Shown: piece after piece, positions 28,720-40,138 of the stretch
Layout of the letters: every line of letters begins with the position of its first letter
How positions within the stretch are numbered: position 1 is the first letter of the stretch
NCBI RefSeq assembly: GCF_015689195.1
Contig: NZ_CP065044.1
Location: 682,001-746,000 of the forward strand
Length of the DNA: 64,000 nucleotides
Source: Pectobacterium aroidearum
GTDB taxonomy: Bacteria; Pseudomonadota; Gammaproteobacteria; Enterobacterales; Enterobacteriaceae
Direction of reading: 5' to 3'
Program-made: the position numbers and the translations under genes
Notes under the pieces: generated by a model
Database searches by the model: none
Seen by the model: the letters and a program-made list of their open reading frames with translations, nothing else
What the model was told of the DNA's origin: nothing

Positions 28720-29019
28720 ATGGCTAAGGGGCAATCTTTGCAAGATCCGTTCTTGAACGCTTTGCGTCGTGAACGTGTTCCGGTTTCGATTTATTTGGTG
28801 AACGGTATTAAGCTGCAAGGTCAGATCGAATCTTTCGATCAGTTCGTGATTTTGTTGAAAAACACGGTAAGTCAGATGGTTTATAAGCACGCCATCTCTA
28901 CAGTTGTTCCCTCTCGTCCTGTATCTCACCATAGCAACAATCCAGGCGGCGGCAGCAATTATCACGGTAACAACACGGCGGCTTCGCAGCAGTCGCAGGA
29001 AGCTGATGACGCCGAATAA
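28720..29019 (+). CDS. hfq: RNA chaperone Hfq
   Basis: 99 residues. The Sm1 core ([20 protein letters not shown]) and Sm2 motif ([15 protein letters not shown], with the K-H pair near 56-57) match E. coli Hfq almost exactly. The hydrophilic C-terminal tail is rich in Asn, Gly and His and is the variable part. Hexameric; pairs small RNAs with mRNA targets. A good terminator follows. Confidence 0.99.
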   Translation: MAKGQSLQDPFLNALRRERVPVSIYLVNGIKLQGQIESFDQFVILLKNTVSQMVYKHAISTVVPSRPVSHHSNNPGGGSNYHGNNTAASQQSQEADDAE

Positions 29020-29034
29020 GGCGTATTGTCAATT

Positions 29035-29091
29035 CACCACGGCGCGGGAGAGCTGGACGCATCGCTCGGCTCCTTCGCTGTGGTGTTTTTT
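29035..29091 (+). terminator. Terminator between hfq and hflX
   Basis: CACCACGGC (29035-29043) pairs with GCTGTGGTG (29077-29085, one wobble), followed by six T. The 33-nt interior holds further short complementarity. It likely makes hfq partly monocistronic. Confidence 0.65.
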
Positions 29092-29113
29092 GCTCGTTTA
29101 AGAGGTTACTCGC

Positions 29114-30394
29114 TTGTTTGACCGTTATGAATCAGGTGAACGGGCCATATTAGTTCATATTTTTTTCTCGCAAGATAGAGATACTGACGATCTGCTGGAG
29201 TTTGAATCTCTGGTTTCTTCTGCCGGTATTGAATCCTTGCAGGTAGTGACTGGTAGCCGTAAGGCACCTCACCCCAAGTATTTTGTCGGGGAAGGTAAAG
29301 CCGAAGAAATTGCTCATGTAGTCAAAGAAACCGGCGCGTTTGTCGTGCTGTTTGATCATGCGCTGACGCCAGCTCAGGAACGTAATCTGGAGCGTTTGTG
29401 CGAGTGCCGGGTGATCGATCGTACCGGACTGATTTTAGATATTTTTGCCCAGCGTGCGCGTACTCACGAGGGGAAATTACAGGTAGAACTGGCACAGCTG
29501 CGCCACCTTGCGACCCGATTGGTTCGCGGTTGGACGCACCTTGAACGCCAGAAAGGCGGTATTGGTTTGCGTGGCCCGGGTGAAACCCAGCTTGAAACCG
29601 ACCGTCGTTTATTACGTAACCGTATCACTCAGATACTGTCGCGTCTTGAACGGGTAGAAAAACAGCGTGAACAGGGACGGCGGTCACGGGTTCGCGCCGA
29701 TGTGCCCACCGTGTCGCTGGTGGGCTATACCAATGCGGGTAAATCCACGCTGTTTAACAAGATTACATCGGCGGGCGTCTATGCCGCCGATCAGTTATTT
29801 GCCACACTGGATCCAACATTGCGTCGCATTGAAGTGGATGATGTCGGTGATACAGTGCTGGCGGATACCGTAGGTTTTATCCGGCAGTTGCCCCACGATT
29901 TGGTGGCTGCGTTTAAAGCTACATTACAGGAAACACGTCAGGCCTCATTGCTGTTGCACGTTGTTGATGCCGCCGATCCTCGTCTTGACGAGAACATCGA
30001 AGCGGTTAATGACGTACTGGCGGAAATCGAGGCGGATGAAATACCTGCGCTGTTGGTAATGAACAAGATTGATATGCTGGATGATTTCGTTCCGCGTATC
30101 GATCGCAACGAAGAGAATCTACCGGTACGGGTCTGGCTTTCAGCACAGACTGGTGACGGTATTCCGTTGCTATTTCAGGCATTGACTGAGCGGCTTTCCG
30201 GGGAAATCGCACAATATACCTTGCACCTTCCCCCGCAGGCAGGACGCTTGCGTAGTCGTTTTTACCAGCTTCAGGCAATAGAAAAAGAATGGATTGAAGA
30301 GGATGGGCAAATTGGTCTGGTTATTCGTATGCCGATTGCTGACTGGCGCCGCCTCTGCAAAAAAGAGCAGGAACTGATGGACTATATTGTCTGA
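29114..30394 (+). CDS. hflX: Ribosome-associated GTPase HflX
   Basis: 426 residues with an unusual TTG start at 29114 (AGAGG 8 bases upstream); the resulting N-terminus MFDRY matches E. coli HflX. N-terminal HflX domain, a Gly-rich linker ([20 protein letters not shown] near 158), then the GTPase domain with G1 [11 protein letters not shown] near 202, G3 DTVGFI and G4 NKID. It rescues or splits stalled ribosomes, notably in heat stress. Confidence 0.97.
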   Translation: MFDRYESGERAILVHIFFSQDRDTDDLLEFESLVSSAGIESLQVVTGSRKAPHPKYFVGEGKAEEIAHVVKETGAFVVLFDHALTPAQERNLERLCECRVIDRTGLILDIFAQRARTHEGKLQVELAQLRHLATRLVRGWTHLERQKGGIGLRGPGETQLETDRRLLRNRITQILSRLERVEKQREQGRRSRVRADVPTVSLVGYTNAGKSTLFNKITSAGVYAADQLFATLDPTLRRIEVDDVGDTVLADTVGFIRQLPHDLVAAFKATLQETRQASLLLHVVDAADPRLDENIEAVNDVLAEIEADEIPALLVMNKIDMLDDFVPRIDRNEENLPVRVWLSAQTGDGIPLLFQALTERLSGEIAQYTLHLPPQAGRLRSRFYQLQAIEKEWIEEDGQIGLVIRMPIADWRRLCKKEQELMDYIV

Positions 30395-30490
30395 TTTGAC
30401 TGGCAAAAACAGTCTGAACGGTGAAATAGTCTGACGGACTCTGGGATATTGAACCTGAAGAACACCTATCATAAAGAATGGAGCTAAAAC

Positions 30491-31753
30491 ATGGCGTGGA
30501 ATCAGCCCGGTAATAACGGACAAGACCGCGACCCGTGGGGGAGCAGCAGCAATAATGGCGGCAACTCTGGCGGAAATAACAATAAAGGTGGCCGAGATCA
30601 GGGGCCGCCGGATCTGGACGACATCTTCCGTAAACTGAGCAAAAAACTCAGCGATCTGGGTGGCGGAAAAGGTTCTGGCTCAAGCAACAGCGGAAATTCT
30701 GGCGGCCCAGCTCTGGGTGGTCGGATCGTCGGTATCGCTGCCGTCGCTGCGGTTGTCATTTGGGCTGCTACGGGTTTCTATACCATTAAAGAAGCGGAAC
30801 GCGGTGTCGTAACGCGCTTTGGTAAATTTAGCCATTTGGTTGGGCCTGGTCTTAACTGGAAACCGACCTTCATCGACTCTGTTCGCGCAGTGAACGTTGA
30901 GTCGGTGCGTGAACTGGCGACGTCGGGCGTGATGTTGACGTCAGACGAGAACGTCGTGCGCGTTGAAATGAACGTGCAGTATCGTGTCACGCAGCCAGAA
31001 CAATATCTGTTCAGCGTAACCAATGCGGATGACAGCCTGCGTCAGGCCACTGACAGTGCGCTGCGCGGCGTTATTGGTAAGTACACGATGGACAAAATTT
31101 TGACAGAAGGCCGTACCATTGTGCGTACGGATACCCAGCGTGTACTGGAAGAAACCGTTCGTCCGTACAACATGGGTGTCACGCTGCTGGACGTCAACTT
31201 CCAGACCGCGCGTCCGCCGGAGGAAGTGAAAGCCGCGTTTGATGATGCGATTGCCGCACGTGAAAACGAACAGCAATATATTCGTGAAGCGGAAGCTTAC
31301 GCGAACGAAGTGCAGCCGCGTGCTAACGGTCAGGCTCAGCGTATTCTGGAAGAGTCTCGCGCTTACAAAACCCGTACCGTTCTGGAAGCTCAGGGTGAAG
31401 TTGCCCGTTTCGCCAGAGTTTTACCGGAATATAAAGCCGCGCCGGAAATCACCCGCGAGCGTCTGTATATCGAAACGATGGAACGCGTGCTGAGCCATAC
31501 CCGCAAAGTGCTGGTCAATGACAAGGGGGGCAACCTGATGGTGCTGCCGTTGGATCAGATGCTGCGTGGACAAGGCGGTGAAAATACGCAAAGCAACAGC
31601 AATAACAGCAGCGCTAGCCCACTGCGTCTGCCCACTGGCAGCAGCGGTGCAGCGAATAGCAACCAGACGCGCAGCAGTAACAATGGAAATATCATGGATC
31701 AGCGCAGAGCAAATGCGCAGCGTGATGACTTCACTCGAGTAGGGAGAGAATAA
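30491..31753 (+). CDS. hflK: FtsH modulator HflK
   Basis: 420 residues. A Gly/Asn-rich cytoplasmic leader (about 1-75, PPDLDDIFRKLSKKL) precedes one membrane helix (about 80-97) and an SPFH/band-7 domain in the periplasm (about 98-350). The Ser/Asn-rich tail is variable. With HflC it forms a large membrane cage around FtsH and modulates its proteolysis. Only 3 bases separate it from hflC. Confidence 0.97.
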   Translation: MAWNQPGNNGQDRDPWGSSSNNGGNSGGNNNKGGRDQGPPDLDDIFRKLSKKLSDLGGGKGSGSSNSGNSGGPALGGRIVGIAAVAAVVIWAATGFYTIKEAERGVVTRFGKFSHLVGPGLNWKPTFIDSVRAVNVESVRELATSGVMLTSDENVVRVEMNVQYRVTQPEQYLFSVTNADDSLRQATDSALRGVIGKYTMDKILTEGRTIVRTDTQRVLEETVRPYNMGVTLLDVNFQTARPPEEVKAAFDDAIAARENEQQYIREAEAYANEVQPRANGQAQRILEESRAYKTRTVLEAQGEVARFARVLPEYKAAPEITRERLYIETMERVLSHTRKVLVNDKGGNLMVLPLDQMLRGQGGENTQSNSNNSSASPLRLPTGSSGAANSNQTRSSNNGNIMDQRRANAQRDDFTRVGRE

Positions 31754-31756
31754 TCG

Positions 31757-32752
31757 ATGCGTAAGCCCTTACTATTTATCCTGATCCTGGTACTGATGGT
31801 GGTCTATGCGTCACTGTTTGTGGTGCAGGAAGGCCAGCGCGGCATTGTGATGCGCTTTGGCAAAGTATTGCGTGATGACGAGAATAAGCCGCTGATTTAT
31901 GCACCGGGATTGCAGTTCAAGATTCCGTTTATCGACTCAGTGAAAATGTTGGACGCGCGTATCCAGACGATGGAAAACCAGGCTGACCGCTTTATCACTA
32001 AAGAGCAGAAAGACCTGATCGTCGATTCTTACCTTAAATGGCGTATCAGCGATTTCAGCCGCTACTATCTGGCAACGGGCGGTGGCGACATCTCTCAGGC
32101 TGAAGTGCTGTTGAAACGTAAATTCAGTGACCGTCTGCGTTCTGAGATTGGTCGTCTGGATGTGAAAGGCATTGTTACCGACTCACGTGGTCAACTGATG
32201 TCTGACGTGCGTGAAGCGCTGAATACCGGTACGGGTGAAACCACCGAAGCCGATAATGCGATTGCTTCTGCTGCTGCGCGCGTTGAGAAAGAAACGACGG
32301 GCAACGAACCTCACATCAACCCTAACAGCATGGCTGCGCTGGGTATTGAGGTTATCGATGTGCGAATTAAGCAAATCAACCTGCCAACAGAAGTTTCTGA
32401 CGCGATTTACCAGCGTATGCGTGCAGAGCGTGAAGCGGTAGCGCGTCGCCACCGTTCACAAGGTCAGGAAGAAGCTGAAAAGCTGAAAGCGGCGGCAGAC
32501 TATGAAGTCACTCGTACGCTGGCTGAAGCTGAACGTCAGGGACGTATCACCCGTGGTGAAGGGGATGCCGAAGCGGCGAAACTGTTTGCGAACGCATTCA
32601 GTGAAGATCCTGACTTCTACGCTTTTGTTCGTAGCCTGCGCGCGTATGAAAGCAGCTTCAGTAATAATCAGGATGTGATGGTTCTCAGCCCGGATAGCGA
32701 CTTCTTCCGCTATATGAAGTCACCGGATAGCAGCATGGCACCACGCCGCTGA
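31757..32752 (+). CDS. hflC: FtsH modulator HflC
   Basis: 331 residues, near the E. coli length. One N-terminal membrane helix (about 4-20), then an SPFH domain (VQEGQRGIVMRFGKVL near 23) and a long coiled-coil region (about 215-280, AEREAVARRHRSQGQEEAEK). Partner of HflK. Transcription ends at the strong hairpin after the stop. Confidence 0.97.
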   Translation: MRKPLLFILILVLMVVYASLFVVQEGQRGIVMRFGKVLRDDENKPLIYAPGLQFKIPFIDSVKMLDARIQTMENQADRFITKEQKDLIVDSYLKWRISDFSRYYLATGGGDISQAEVLLKRKFSDRLRSEIGRLDVKGIVTDSRGQLMSDVREALNTGTGETTEADNAIASAAARVEKETTGNEPHINPNSMAALGIEVIDVRIKQINLPTEVSDAIYQRMRAEREAVARRHRSQGQEEAEKLKAAADYEVTRTLAEAERQGRITRGEGDAEAAKLFANAFSEDPDFYAFVRSLRAYESSFSNNQDVMVLSPDSDFFRYMKSPDSSMAPRR

Positions 32753-32777
32753 TAGTCATTAACTGACGTTTTTCATC

Positions 32778-32807
32778 AAGCCCGGGTTCTTTCTCGGGCT
32801 TTTTTTT
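32778..32807 (+). terminator. Intrinsic terminator after hflC
   Basis: AAGCCCG (32778-32784) pairs with CGGGCTT around an 11-nt interior, followed by a run of T. It ends the nnr-to-hflC superoperon. Confidence 0.85.
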
Positions 32808-32877
32808 GTCATTTGCTGGCAGAGAAATATCCAAAGGCTTGTCCTGCTCAAATCGGATGCAGGAAAAAGGGGTTGTT

Positions 32878-33078
32878 ATGAATTCAACGATTTGGCTGGC
32901 ACTTGGGCTGGTTTTGGTGCTCGAAGGATTGGGGCCGCTGCTGTTTCCTCGTCTCTGGCGGCGTATGATTTTGGGTATAGCGCAGTTGCCGGATAATGTT
33001 TTACGCCGTTTTGGCGGCGGAATAGTTGTTGCTGGGTGCGTGATCTACTACATGTTGCGTAGCCGGATGGGGAGCTAA
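32878..33078 (+). CDS. yjeT: Small membrane protein YjeT (DUF2065)
   Basis: 66 residues with two hydrophobic segments (about 4-22 and 46-61). Matches E. coli YjeT over nearly its whole length (MNSTIWLALGLVLVLEGLGP; LRRFGGGIVVAGCVIYYML). Function unknown. Start ATG 32878 has AGGAAAAAGGGG upstream. It lies between hflC and purA exactly as in E. coli. Confidence 0.93.
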   Translation: MNSTIWLALGLVLVLEGLGPLLFPRLWRRMILGIAQLPDNVLRRFGGGIVVAGCVIYYMLRSRMGS

Positions 33079-33096
33079 AATTAAGCGGAAAAATGT

Positions 33097-33112
33097 GCGC
33101 AATCGTGTGCTA
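33097..33112 (+). promoter_or_regulatory. Possible PurR operator upstream of purA
   Basis: GCGCAATCGTGTGCTA matches the PurR palindrome ACGCAAACGTTTGCGT at 11 of 16 positions, including the central CG, about 65 bases before the purA start. purA is a known PurR target in E. coli. Confidence 0.4.
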
Positions 33113-33144
33113 AAAGTACTGAAAGCATCCAAATGAGATGGTAG

Positions 33145-34476
<1,332 letters not shown>

Positions 34477-34506
34477 TTGCGCCACTCTTAGTGAGTGGAG
34501 TGCATA

Positions 34507-34538
34507 TGAAAAAGGACGGGATTCCCGTCCTTTTTGCT
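34507..34538. terminator. Bidirectional terminator between purA and mpl
   Basis: GGACGGG (34514-34520) pairs with CCCGTCC (34524-34530), with A-rich sequence on the left and TTTTT on the right, so it works on both strands for these convergent genes. Confidence 0.85.
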
Positions 34539-34586
34539 ATCTACCGTTTAACCGCTGTGGTGTGAACAACAACGGTTTCTGACTCG

Positions 34587-35972
34587 TTATTCCTGAGCGT
34601 CTTTCATCTTCTGCGCTTTTTTCTTCAGACCATCTAACAGCTTGTTGTGGATGTTGCTAAATCCGCCGTTGCTCATTACAAGAATATGGTCGCCTGGCTG
34701 TGCGGTCTTGACGATGTTTTCTACCAGCGTATCGATATCCGCGCTCCAATGAGCAGGCTGTACGCAGGCTTCCGCGACTTCGACGACCTGCCACGGAATA
34801 TGGGCTGGCTGGAAGAGGAAAACTTCATCGGCGCGGCCTAATGACGGCGCCAGCTCATTTTTGCACATTCCCAATTTCATGGTGTTTGAACGAGGTTCAA
34901 GTACGGCCAAAATACGCGCCGTGCCGCCAACCTTGCTGCGTAGTGCCGACAGCGTCGCCAGAATCGCAGTCGGGTGATGTGCAAAATCGTCATACACCGT
35001 GACGCCATGTTCCGTACCGCGTAATTCAAGGCGACGACGTGCGTTGATAAATCCTCCCAGCGCGCGGCAGGCATCTTCGGGCAGTACGCCGACATGATGT
35101 GCAGCGGCAATGGCCATCAACCCGTTGTGCATATTGTGTTCGCCCACCAGCTTCCAATGGACTTCACCGACGAGTTCATTGTTCAGGTAAACCTGATATT
35201 GGCTAGCATCAATCGACACTTTTTGTGCACGCCATGTGCCTTCTTCGCCAACCAGTTCCTGCTCGCTCCAGCATCCCATTCCCATCACCTGTTTGAGGTT
35301 AAGGTCGTTGGTTGGCAGAATGATCTTCCCGCTGCCGGGCACCAGCCGCACAAGATGGTGGAACTGTTTCTGAATGGCTTTCAGATCGTCAAAGATGTCG
35401 GCGTGATCGAACTCAAGGTTGTTGAGCACCAGTGTTCTGGGGCAGTAATGTACGAATTTGGAACGTTTGTCGAAGAACGCACAGTCGTATTCATCGGCTT
35501 CGATCACCATGAATGGGCTGTCACCCAACCGTGCTGAAACGGTAAAGTTGCCGGGAACGCCACCGATCACAAACCCGGGCTGATAGCCACAATCTTCCAG
35601 AATCCAGGTGACCATCCCCGCCGTGGTGGTTTTGCCATGAGTACCCGCAACGGCAATCACCCAGCGATCGCGTAGTACATGATCATGCAGCCACTGTGGG
35701 CCGGAAACATAAGGTAATCCTTGTTCCAGTACGGCTTCGACGCACGGGTTTCCACGCGTCATCGCATTACCGATGATGACCAAATCAGGGGCGGGGGTAA
35801 GCTGCGCTGGATCGTAGCCCTGAATCAGCGTGATTCCCTGCTCTTCAAGTAAGGTACTCATGGGAGGATAAACATTTGCATCTGAGCCCGTGACGTCGTG
35901 CCCCAGTGAACGAGCAAGCAGGGCAAGGCCACCCATAAAGGTGCCACAGATACCTAAAATATGAATACGCAT
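34587..35972 (-). CDS. mpl: Murein peptide ligase Mpl
   Basis: 461 residues (E. coli 457). It ligates the recovered tripeptide L-Ala-gamma-D-Glu-meso-Dap to UDP-MurNAc in peptidoglycan recycling. Mur-ligase layout: N-terminal Rossmann domain (MRIHILGICGTFMGG), ATP loop GTHGKTTTAG near residue 110, central DEYDCAFFDKRSKF, and C-terminal domain (YDDFAHHPTAILATL). I chose the start at 35972, which gives the conserved N-terminus; an in-frame GTG at 36005 would add 11 residues. Divergent from fbp, as in E. coli. Confidence 0.96.
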   Translation of the reverse strand: MRIHILGICGTFMGGLALLARSLGHDVTGSDANVYPPMSTLLEEQGITLIQGYDPAQLTPAPDLVIIGNAMTRGNPCVEAVLEQGLPYVSGPQWLHDHVLRDRWVIAVAGTHGKTTTAGMVTWILEDCGYQPGFVIGGVPGNFTVSARLGDSPFMVIEADEYDCAFFDKRSKFVHYCPRTLVLNNLEFDHADIFDDLKAIQKQFHHLVRLVPGSGKIILPTNDLNLKQVMGMGCWSEQELVGEEGTWRAQKVSIDASQYQVYLNNELVGEVHWKLVGEHNMHNGLMAIAAAHHVGVLPEDACRALGGFINARRRLELRGTEHGVTVYDDFAHHPTAILATLSALRSKVGGTARILAVLEPRSNTMKLGMCKNELAPSLGRADEVFLFQPAHIPWQVVEVAEACVQPAHWSADIDTLVENIVKTAQPGDHILVMSNGGFSNIHNKLLDGLKKKAQKMKDAQE

Positions 35973-36141
35973 ACATTTTCCATCTTCACAGTGAGTCTGC
36001 GTCACATTCTAACGCTATGAATCCACCATAAGAAATGGATTTGACTAGGTACTCACTTTCTCTTTGGGCTACACTGCATGCGCAAACGTTGGCGGTGCAG
36101 AAATGAAACCGCTTTTCATCCGTAGATTCTGGAATAGTGTT

Positions 36142-37146
36142 ATGAAAACGTTAGGCGAATTTATCGTCGAAAAACAGCACGATTTCTCTCACGCCACAGG
36201 TGAGCTTACCGCGCTGCTGTCTGCTATTAAACTGGGTGCCAAGATTATTCACCGTGATATCAATAAAGCGGGTCTGGTTGATATTCTGGGTGCCAGCGGC
36301 ATTTCTAATGTCCAGGGCGAAGTACAGATGAAGCTCGATCTGTATGCCAATGAGAAACTGAAAGCGGCATTAAAAGCACGTGGTGAAGTGGCAGGTATCG
36401 CCTCCGAAGAAGAAGACGAAATTGTTATCTTTGAAGGTGATAAGGCGGAAAATGCCAAGTATGTGGTTCTGATGGACCCGCTGGACGGCTCGTCGAATAT
36501 TGATGTGAACGTCTCTGTCGGTACGATTTTCTCTATTTATCGCCGTATTACGCCGCTGGGAACCTCCGTCACGGAAGCGGACTTCTTGCAGCCGGGTAGC
36601 CAGCAGGTTGCTGCGGGTTACATCGTTTACGGTTCTTCAACCATGCTGGTGTACACCACGGGTCACGGCGTTCACGCTTTTACCTACGATCCGTCACTCG
36701 GTGTATTCTGTCTCTCGCATGAAAAAGTTTGCTTCCCGGAAAAAGGGAATATGTATTCCATCAACGAAGGGAACTACATCAAGTTTCCTGTCGGCGTGAA
36801 GAAATACATCAAATACTGTCAGGAGCAGGATGAAGAGACGCAGCGTCCTTATACGTCGCGTTATATCGGCTCACTGGTTGCAGATTTCCACCGTAACCTG
36901 CTGAAAGGCGGAATCTACCTGTATCCGAGCACGGCGAGCTATCCGAAAGGCAAACTACGTTTGCTGTACGAATGCAACCCGATGGCGTTTCTGGCGGAGC
37001 AGGCAGGCGGTAAAGCTAGCGACGGTAAAAACCGTATTCTGGATATCACGCCAGAGAAACTGCATCAGCGCTCACCGTTCTTTGTGGGAACGGAATCCAT
37101 GGTTGATGATGTGGAACGTTTCATCCGTGAATTTCCCGATGCCTAA
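36142..37146 (+). CDS. fbp: Fructose-1,6-bisphosphatase class I
   Basis: 334 residues (E. coli 332). Gluconeogenic hydrolysis of fructose 1,6-bisphosphate to fructose 6-phosphate. Metal site EEEDE near 96-100 and [15 protein letters not shown] near 112; substrate site [21 protein letters not shown] near 265. Start ATG 36142 gives [11 protein letters not shown], the conserved beginning; an earlier in-frame start at 36064 is not conserved. Confidence 0.97.
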   Translation: MKTLGEFIVEKQHDFSHATGELTALLSAIKLGAKIIHRDINKAGLVDILGASGISNVQGEVQMKLDLYANEKLKAALKARGEVAGIASEEEDEIVIFEGDKAENAKYVVLMDPLDGSSNIDVNVSVGTIFSIYRRITPLGTSVTEADFLQPGSQQVAAGYIVYGSSTMLVYTTGHGVHAFTYDPSLGVFCLSHEKVCFPEKGNMYSINEGNYIKFPVGVKKYIKYCQEQDEETQRPYTSRYIGSLVADFHRNLLKGGIYLYPSTASYPKGKLRLLYECNPMAFLAEQAGGKASDGKNRILDITPEKLHQRSPFFVGTESMVDDVERFIREFPDA

Positions 37147-37155
37147 TTAACGCTG

Positions 37156-37188
37156 TCCCGTGTTGGTGGGTGATCTGCCAACGCGGGA
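37156..37188. terminator. Hairpin between convergent fbp and ruvX
   Basis: TCCCGTGTTGG (37156-37166) pairs with CCAACGCGGGA (37178-37188) with one G-T wobble. Poor T-run on either side. Confidence 0.5.
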
Positions 37189-37249
37189 TAACGGCTTATG
37201 GCGTGCTGCTCAGTACGCCATTTTTGTGGCTCGCCACAACCCGCGTTTT

Positions 37250-37669
37250 TTAGTGTTGTGCCTCGAACCAGCTTTCCAGAATAATTACCGCAGAAGCCGC
37301 ATCTACGCTCCCTTTATCCAGCGCTTTAAAGCCGCCGCGTTCGAAGAGATCGGCACGTGCTTCCACCGTACTCAACCGTTCATCGTGTAGCGCAATCGCG
37401 ACGCCAAAACGGCCATGCAGTCGGTTAGCAAACTTCCTCGCCCGTGCTGTTAGCGGCTGCTCGGTGCCATCCATGTTGAGCGGTAGGCCGACGACGACCA
37501 GATCGGGCTGCCATTCCGACAACAGCTTCTCCACTTTTTGCCAGTCTGGGATCCCTTCCTGCGCTTTGAACGATGTTAGCGGGCGCGCTGTACCGGTAAT
37601 CTCCTGACCGATGGCGACACCGATACTTTTTGTCCCAAAATCAAAGGCAAGAATGGTTCTGCTCTTCAT
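37250..37669 (-). CDS. ruvX: RuvX/YqgF, RNase H-fold nuclease for rRNA processing
   Basis: 139 residues, E. coli length 138. RNase H/RuvC fold: strand [16 protein letters not shown] carries the first catalytic Asp; [16 protein letters not shown] and [12 protein letters not shown] carry further acidic residues. Implicated in 16S rRNA 5' maturation. Its ATG overlaps the stop of yqgE by one base, so the pair is co-translated. Confidence 0.95.
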   Translation of the reverse strand: MKSRTILAFDFGTKSIGVAIGQEITGTARPLTSFKAQEGIPDWQKVEKLLSEWQPDLVVVGLPLNMDGTEQPLTARARKFANRLHGRFGVAIALHDERLSTVEARADLFERGGFKALDKGSVDAASAVIILESWFEAQH

Positions 37670-38232
37670 CAGGCATGTCCCGCTTCGGTCGAGATATTAT
37701 GAATATCGATACCCAACTTTCTGGCCGCCGCTCGCCAGCGTTCCGCAATCGGCGTGTGGAACAGAATGTCTTTATCGGCTGGCGTTGTCAGCCAGGCATT
37801 TTCTAACAGTTCTTCTTCCAACTGACCGTTCTCCCAAGCCGAATAACCTAAGGCGACCAGCGTATTTTCCGGCTGACTCGGCGTGCCTAACGTTTCCAGC
37901 ACGTCTTTTGACGTGGTGATCATCGTGTCTTCAGAGATGCTGATGCTGGAACCAAAGCCAGGGCAGGGCGTATGCAGGATAAAGCCACGGTCGTCCGCCA
38001 GTGGGCCGCCCATGAAGACGGGTTTATCCAATCGAATGGCAGGATCGCGTGGTGTCGGATCTATTTTTAGCTTTTTCAGCACATTTTCCACAGAAAACTG
38101 ATCCATCGGTTTGTTGATGATCAGCCCCATGGCTCCGTCTTCATTATGTTCGCAGATATAGACCACCGAACGTTTAAATACAGAGTCCTGTAGTGCTGGC
38201 ATAGCAATGAGGAAGTGATGCTGTAAATTCAT
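37669..38232 (-). CDS. yqgE: YqgE/AlgH family protein
   Basis: 187 residues, like E. coli YqgE. DUF179 signatures: [20 protein letters not shown] at the start, GLIINKP near 38, [13 protein letters not shown] near 80, and [21 protein letters not shown] near 128. Function not settled; related AlgH influences alginate genes in Pseudomonas. Always next to ruvX in enterobacteria. Confidence 0.95.
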   Translation of the reverse strand: MNLQHHFLIAMPALQDSVFKRSVVYICEHNEDGAMGLIINKPMDQFSVENVLKKLKIDPTPRDPAIRLDKPVFMGGPLADDRGFILHTPCPGFGSSISISEDTMITTSKDVLETLGTPSQPENTLVALGYSAWENGQLEEELLENAWLTTPADKDILFHTPIAERWRAAARKLGIDIHNISTEAGHA

Positions 38233-38269
38233 TATGTATTTTTATCGATATCCGTCAGCGTTGGAGAAA

Positions 38270-38290
38270 CGGCCCGTGTTGCGCGGGCCG
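38270..38290 (-). terminator. Hairpin after gshB
   Basis: CGGCCCG (38270-38276) pairs with CGGGCCG (38284-38290) around 7 nt. On the minus strand it is followed by TTTCTCC, a weak T-run. Confidence 0.5.
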
Positions 38291-38315
38291 AGTGGTGTGC
38301 CTGGTGTCTCTGGTA

Positions 38316-39275
38316 TTAGCGGGTACGTGCAGCCAGACGTTTTTCAATCGCGTCCATCAGCATGCCGGTGATGGAGACATCCGGGTAGGCCGCTTCGATT
38401 TCACGCACGCAGGTCGGGCTGGTGACGTTAATTTCTGTCAGACGGTCGCCGATGATGTCCAGACCGACGAAAATCAGGCCTTTAGCTTTTAACGTTGGAG
38501 CAACGTCGCGGGCGATTTTCCAGTCGCTTTCGGTCAGCGGACGGGCTTCACCACGACCACCGGCTGCCAGGTTACCGCGTGTCTCACCGCTTTTTGGGAT
38601 ACGCGCCAGGCAGTAGGGAACGGGTTCGCCATCGACCACCAGCACGCGTTTGTCGCCGTCTTTAATCGCAGGCAGGTAGTTTTGTGCCATGCAGTAGCGG
38701 GTAGCGTGTTCGGTCAGCGTTTCGATGATGACCGAGACGTTGGCGTCATCCTGCTTCAAACGGAAGATAGACGCGCCGCCCATGCCGTCCAGCGGCTTGA
38801 GAATGACATCGCCATGTTTTTCATGGAATTGACGCAGTTTATCCGCACGGCGTGTGACGAGCGTGTCGGGGGTCAGATGCGGGAACCAGGCGGTGAACAG
38901 CTTCTCGTTGCAATCACGCAGGCTTTGCGGTTTGTTGACGATCAGTGTGCCTTTCTCTTCTGCACGTTCCAGAATATAGGTGGCGTAGATGAACTCCGTA
39001 TCGAACGGTGGATCTTTACGCATCAGCACCACGTCCAACTCTTCCAGCGCAATGTCCTGTTCGCTGGAGAAATCGTACCAGCCATCGTAATCATACTGGA
39101 CGCTCAGGCGACGCGTTGTGGCACGGGCAACACCCGCGTGCATATAGAGATCGTTCATCTCCATATAATGCAGTTCCCAACCACGGCGCTGTGCTTCCAG
39201 CAACATGGCAAAGCTGGTGTCTTTCTTGATATTGATGGTGTCAATCGGGTCCATCACGATACCGAGTTTGATCAT
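38316..39275 (-). CDS. gshB: Glutathione synthetase GshB
   Basis: 319 residues (E. coli 316). ATP-grasp ligase adding glycine to gamma-glutamylcysteine. N-terminal signature MIKLGIVMDPIDTINIKKDTSFAM; ATP-grasp parts VILKPLDGMGGASIFR near 150, GGRGEARPLTESD near 225, and INVTSPTCVREIE near 283. The start has GGAGAAAAG upstream. It lies 11 bases after the rsmE stop. Confidence 0.97.
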   Translation of the reverse strand: MIKLGIVMDPIDTINIKKDTSFAMLLEAQRRGWELHYMEMNDLYMHAGVARATTRRLSVQYDYDGWYDFSSEQDIALEELDVVLMRKDPPFDTEFIYATYILERAEEKGTLIVNKPQSLRDCNEKLFTAWFPHLTPDTLVTRRADKLRQFHEKHGDVILKPLDGMGGASIFRLKQDDANVSVIIETLTEHATRYCMAQNYLPAIKDGDKRVLVVDGEPVPYCLARIPKSGETRGNLAAGGRGEARPLTESDWKIARDVAPTLKAKGLIFVGLDIIGDRLTEINVTSPTCVREIEAAYPDVSITGMLMDAIEKRLAARTR

Positions 39276-39286
39276 TCTTTTCTCCT

Positions 39287-40021
39287 TTACCCCAAATCGC
39301 CGAAACGTACCTGTAAGGCGGTCATGGCGGTGAGTGCAGTGGTTTCTGTGCGCAAAACGCGTGGCCCCAACAGGATATCAGTGAATCCGTGTTCTGAGGT
39401 CATGGTAATTTCACTGGCGGTCAGTCCGCCTTCCGGGCCGATCAGCAGCCTGACCCGATCGACTGGCAGCGGCAGCGTATTAATACTCTGTGTGGCGCGC
39501 GGGTGCAGATTTAATTTCAATGCACTGTCTTGTTCCGCACACCAGGCTTCCAGCGTCATCGCTGGCCGCACCAGCGGCACACAGTTGCGGCCAGACTGTT
39601 CACAGGCGGCGATCGCGATTTTCTGCCACTGGTTAATTTTTTTCTCCATACGCTCGGCATCCAGTTTTACGCCACAGCGTTCAGAAAGCAGCGGGGTAAT
39701 CACATTGACGCCCAGCTCGATGGATTTCTGGATAGTAAATTCCATCTTTTCGCCGCGCGACATCACCTGTCCCAGATGTAAATGTAGGGGCGATTCTTTA
39801 TTTTCCAACTTACCTGCTGTGAAGTGAACGCGCACACTCTTTTTGCCTGCCGCGATGATTTCCGCATCAAAGACATGATTGCTGCCATCAAACAACTGCA
39901 ATGCCTGGCCCGTATTCATGCGTAACACGCGACCAACATGGTTGGCGGCATCGTCGCTCAGTTCGACTTCACCGCCGTTAAGGGGGAGCGTATCGGGATG
40001 AAAAATGCGTGGTACTCGCAT
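39287..40021 (-). CDS. rsmE: 16S rRNA m3U1498 methyltransferase RsmE
   Basis: 244 residues (E. coli 243). An N-terminal PUA-like domain (about 1-70) leads to a SPOUT-knot methyltransferase domain with [15 protein letters not shown] near 193 and [17 protein letters not shown] near 217 for SAM binding. Start at 40021 gives MRVPRIFH, the conserved beginning. Confidence 0.96.
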   Translation of the reverse strand: MRVPRIFHPDTLPLNGGEVELSDDAANHVGRVLRMNTGQALQLFDGSNHVFDAEIIAAGKKSVRVHFTAGKLENKESPLHLHLGQVMSRGEKMEFTIQKSIELGVNVITPLLSERCGVKLDAERMEKKINQWQKIAIAACEQSGRNCVPLVRPAMTLEAWCAEQDSALKLNLHPRATQSINTLPLPVDRVRLLIGPEGGLTASEITMTSEHGFTDILLGPRVLRTETTALTAMTALQVRFGDLG

Positions 40022-40074
40022 GCTGAATTCAGACCTTTGAATGAAATTAATTGGCACAAGAACGCTAGAAACAG

Positions 40075-40106
40075 GCAAAACCACCGTCATATGACGGCGG
40101 TTTTGC
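40075..40106 (-). terminator. Terminator after endA
   Basis: A 32-base near-perfect palindrome, GCAAAACC...GGTTTTGC, with inner arms CCGTCAT/ATGACGG and one mismatched pair. T-rich flanks on both strands make it active in either direction; it lies between endA and rsmE. Confidence 0.75.
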
Positions 40107-40138
40107 TGGAAATAGATTCGCTATAGTAGGTAGACGAA

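Noticed and set aside
38682-39827. 381-codon open frame on the plus strand
   Set aside because: Antisense to gshB and rsmE, both certain genes; arises from their codon bias.
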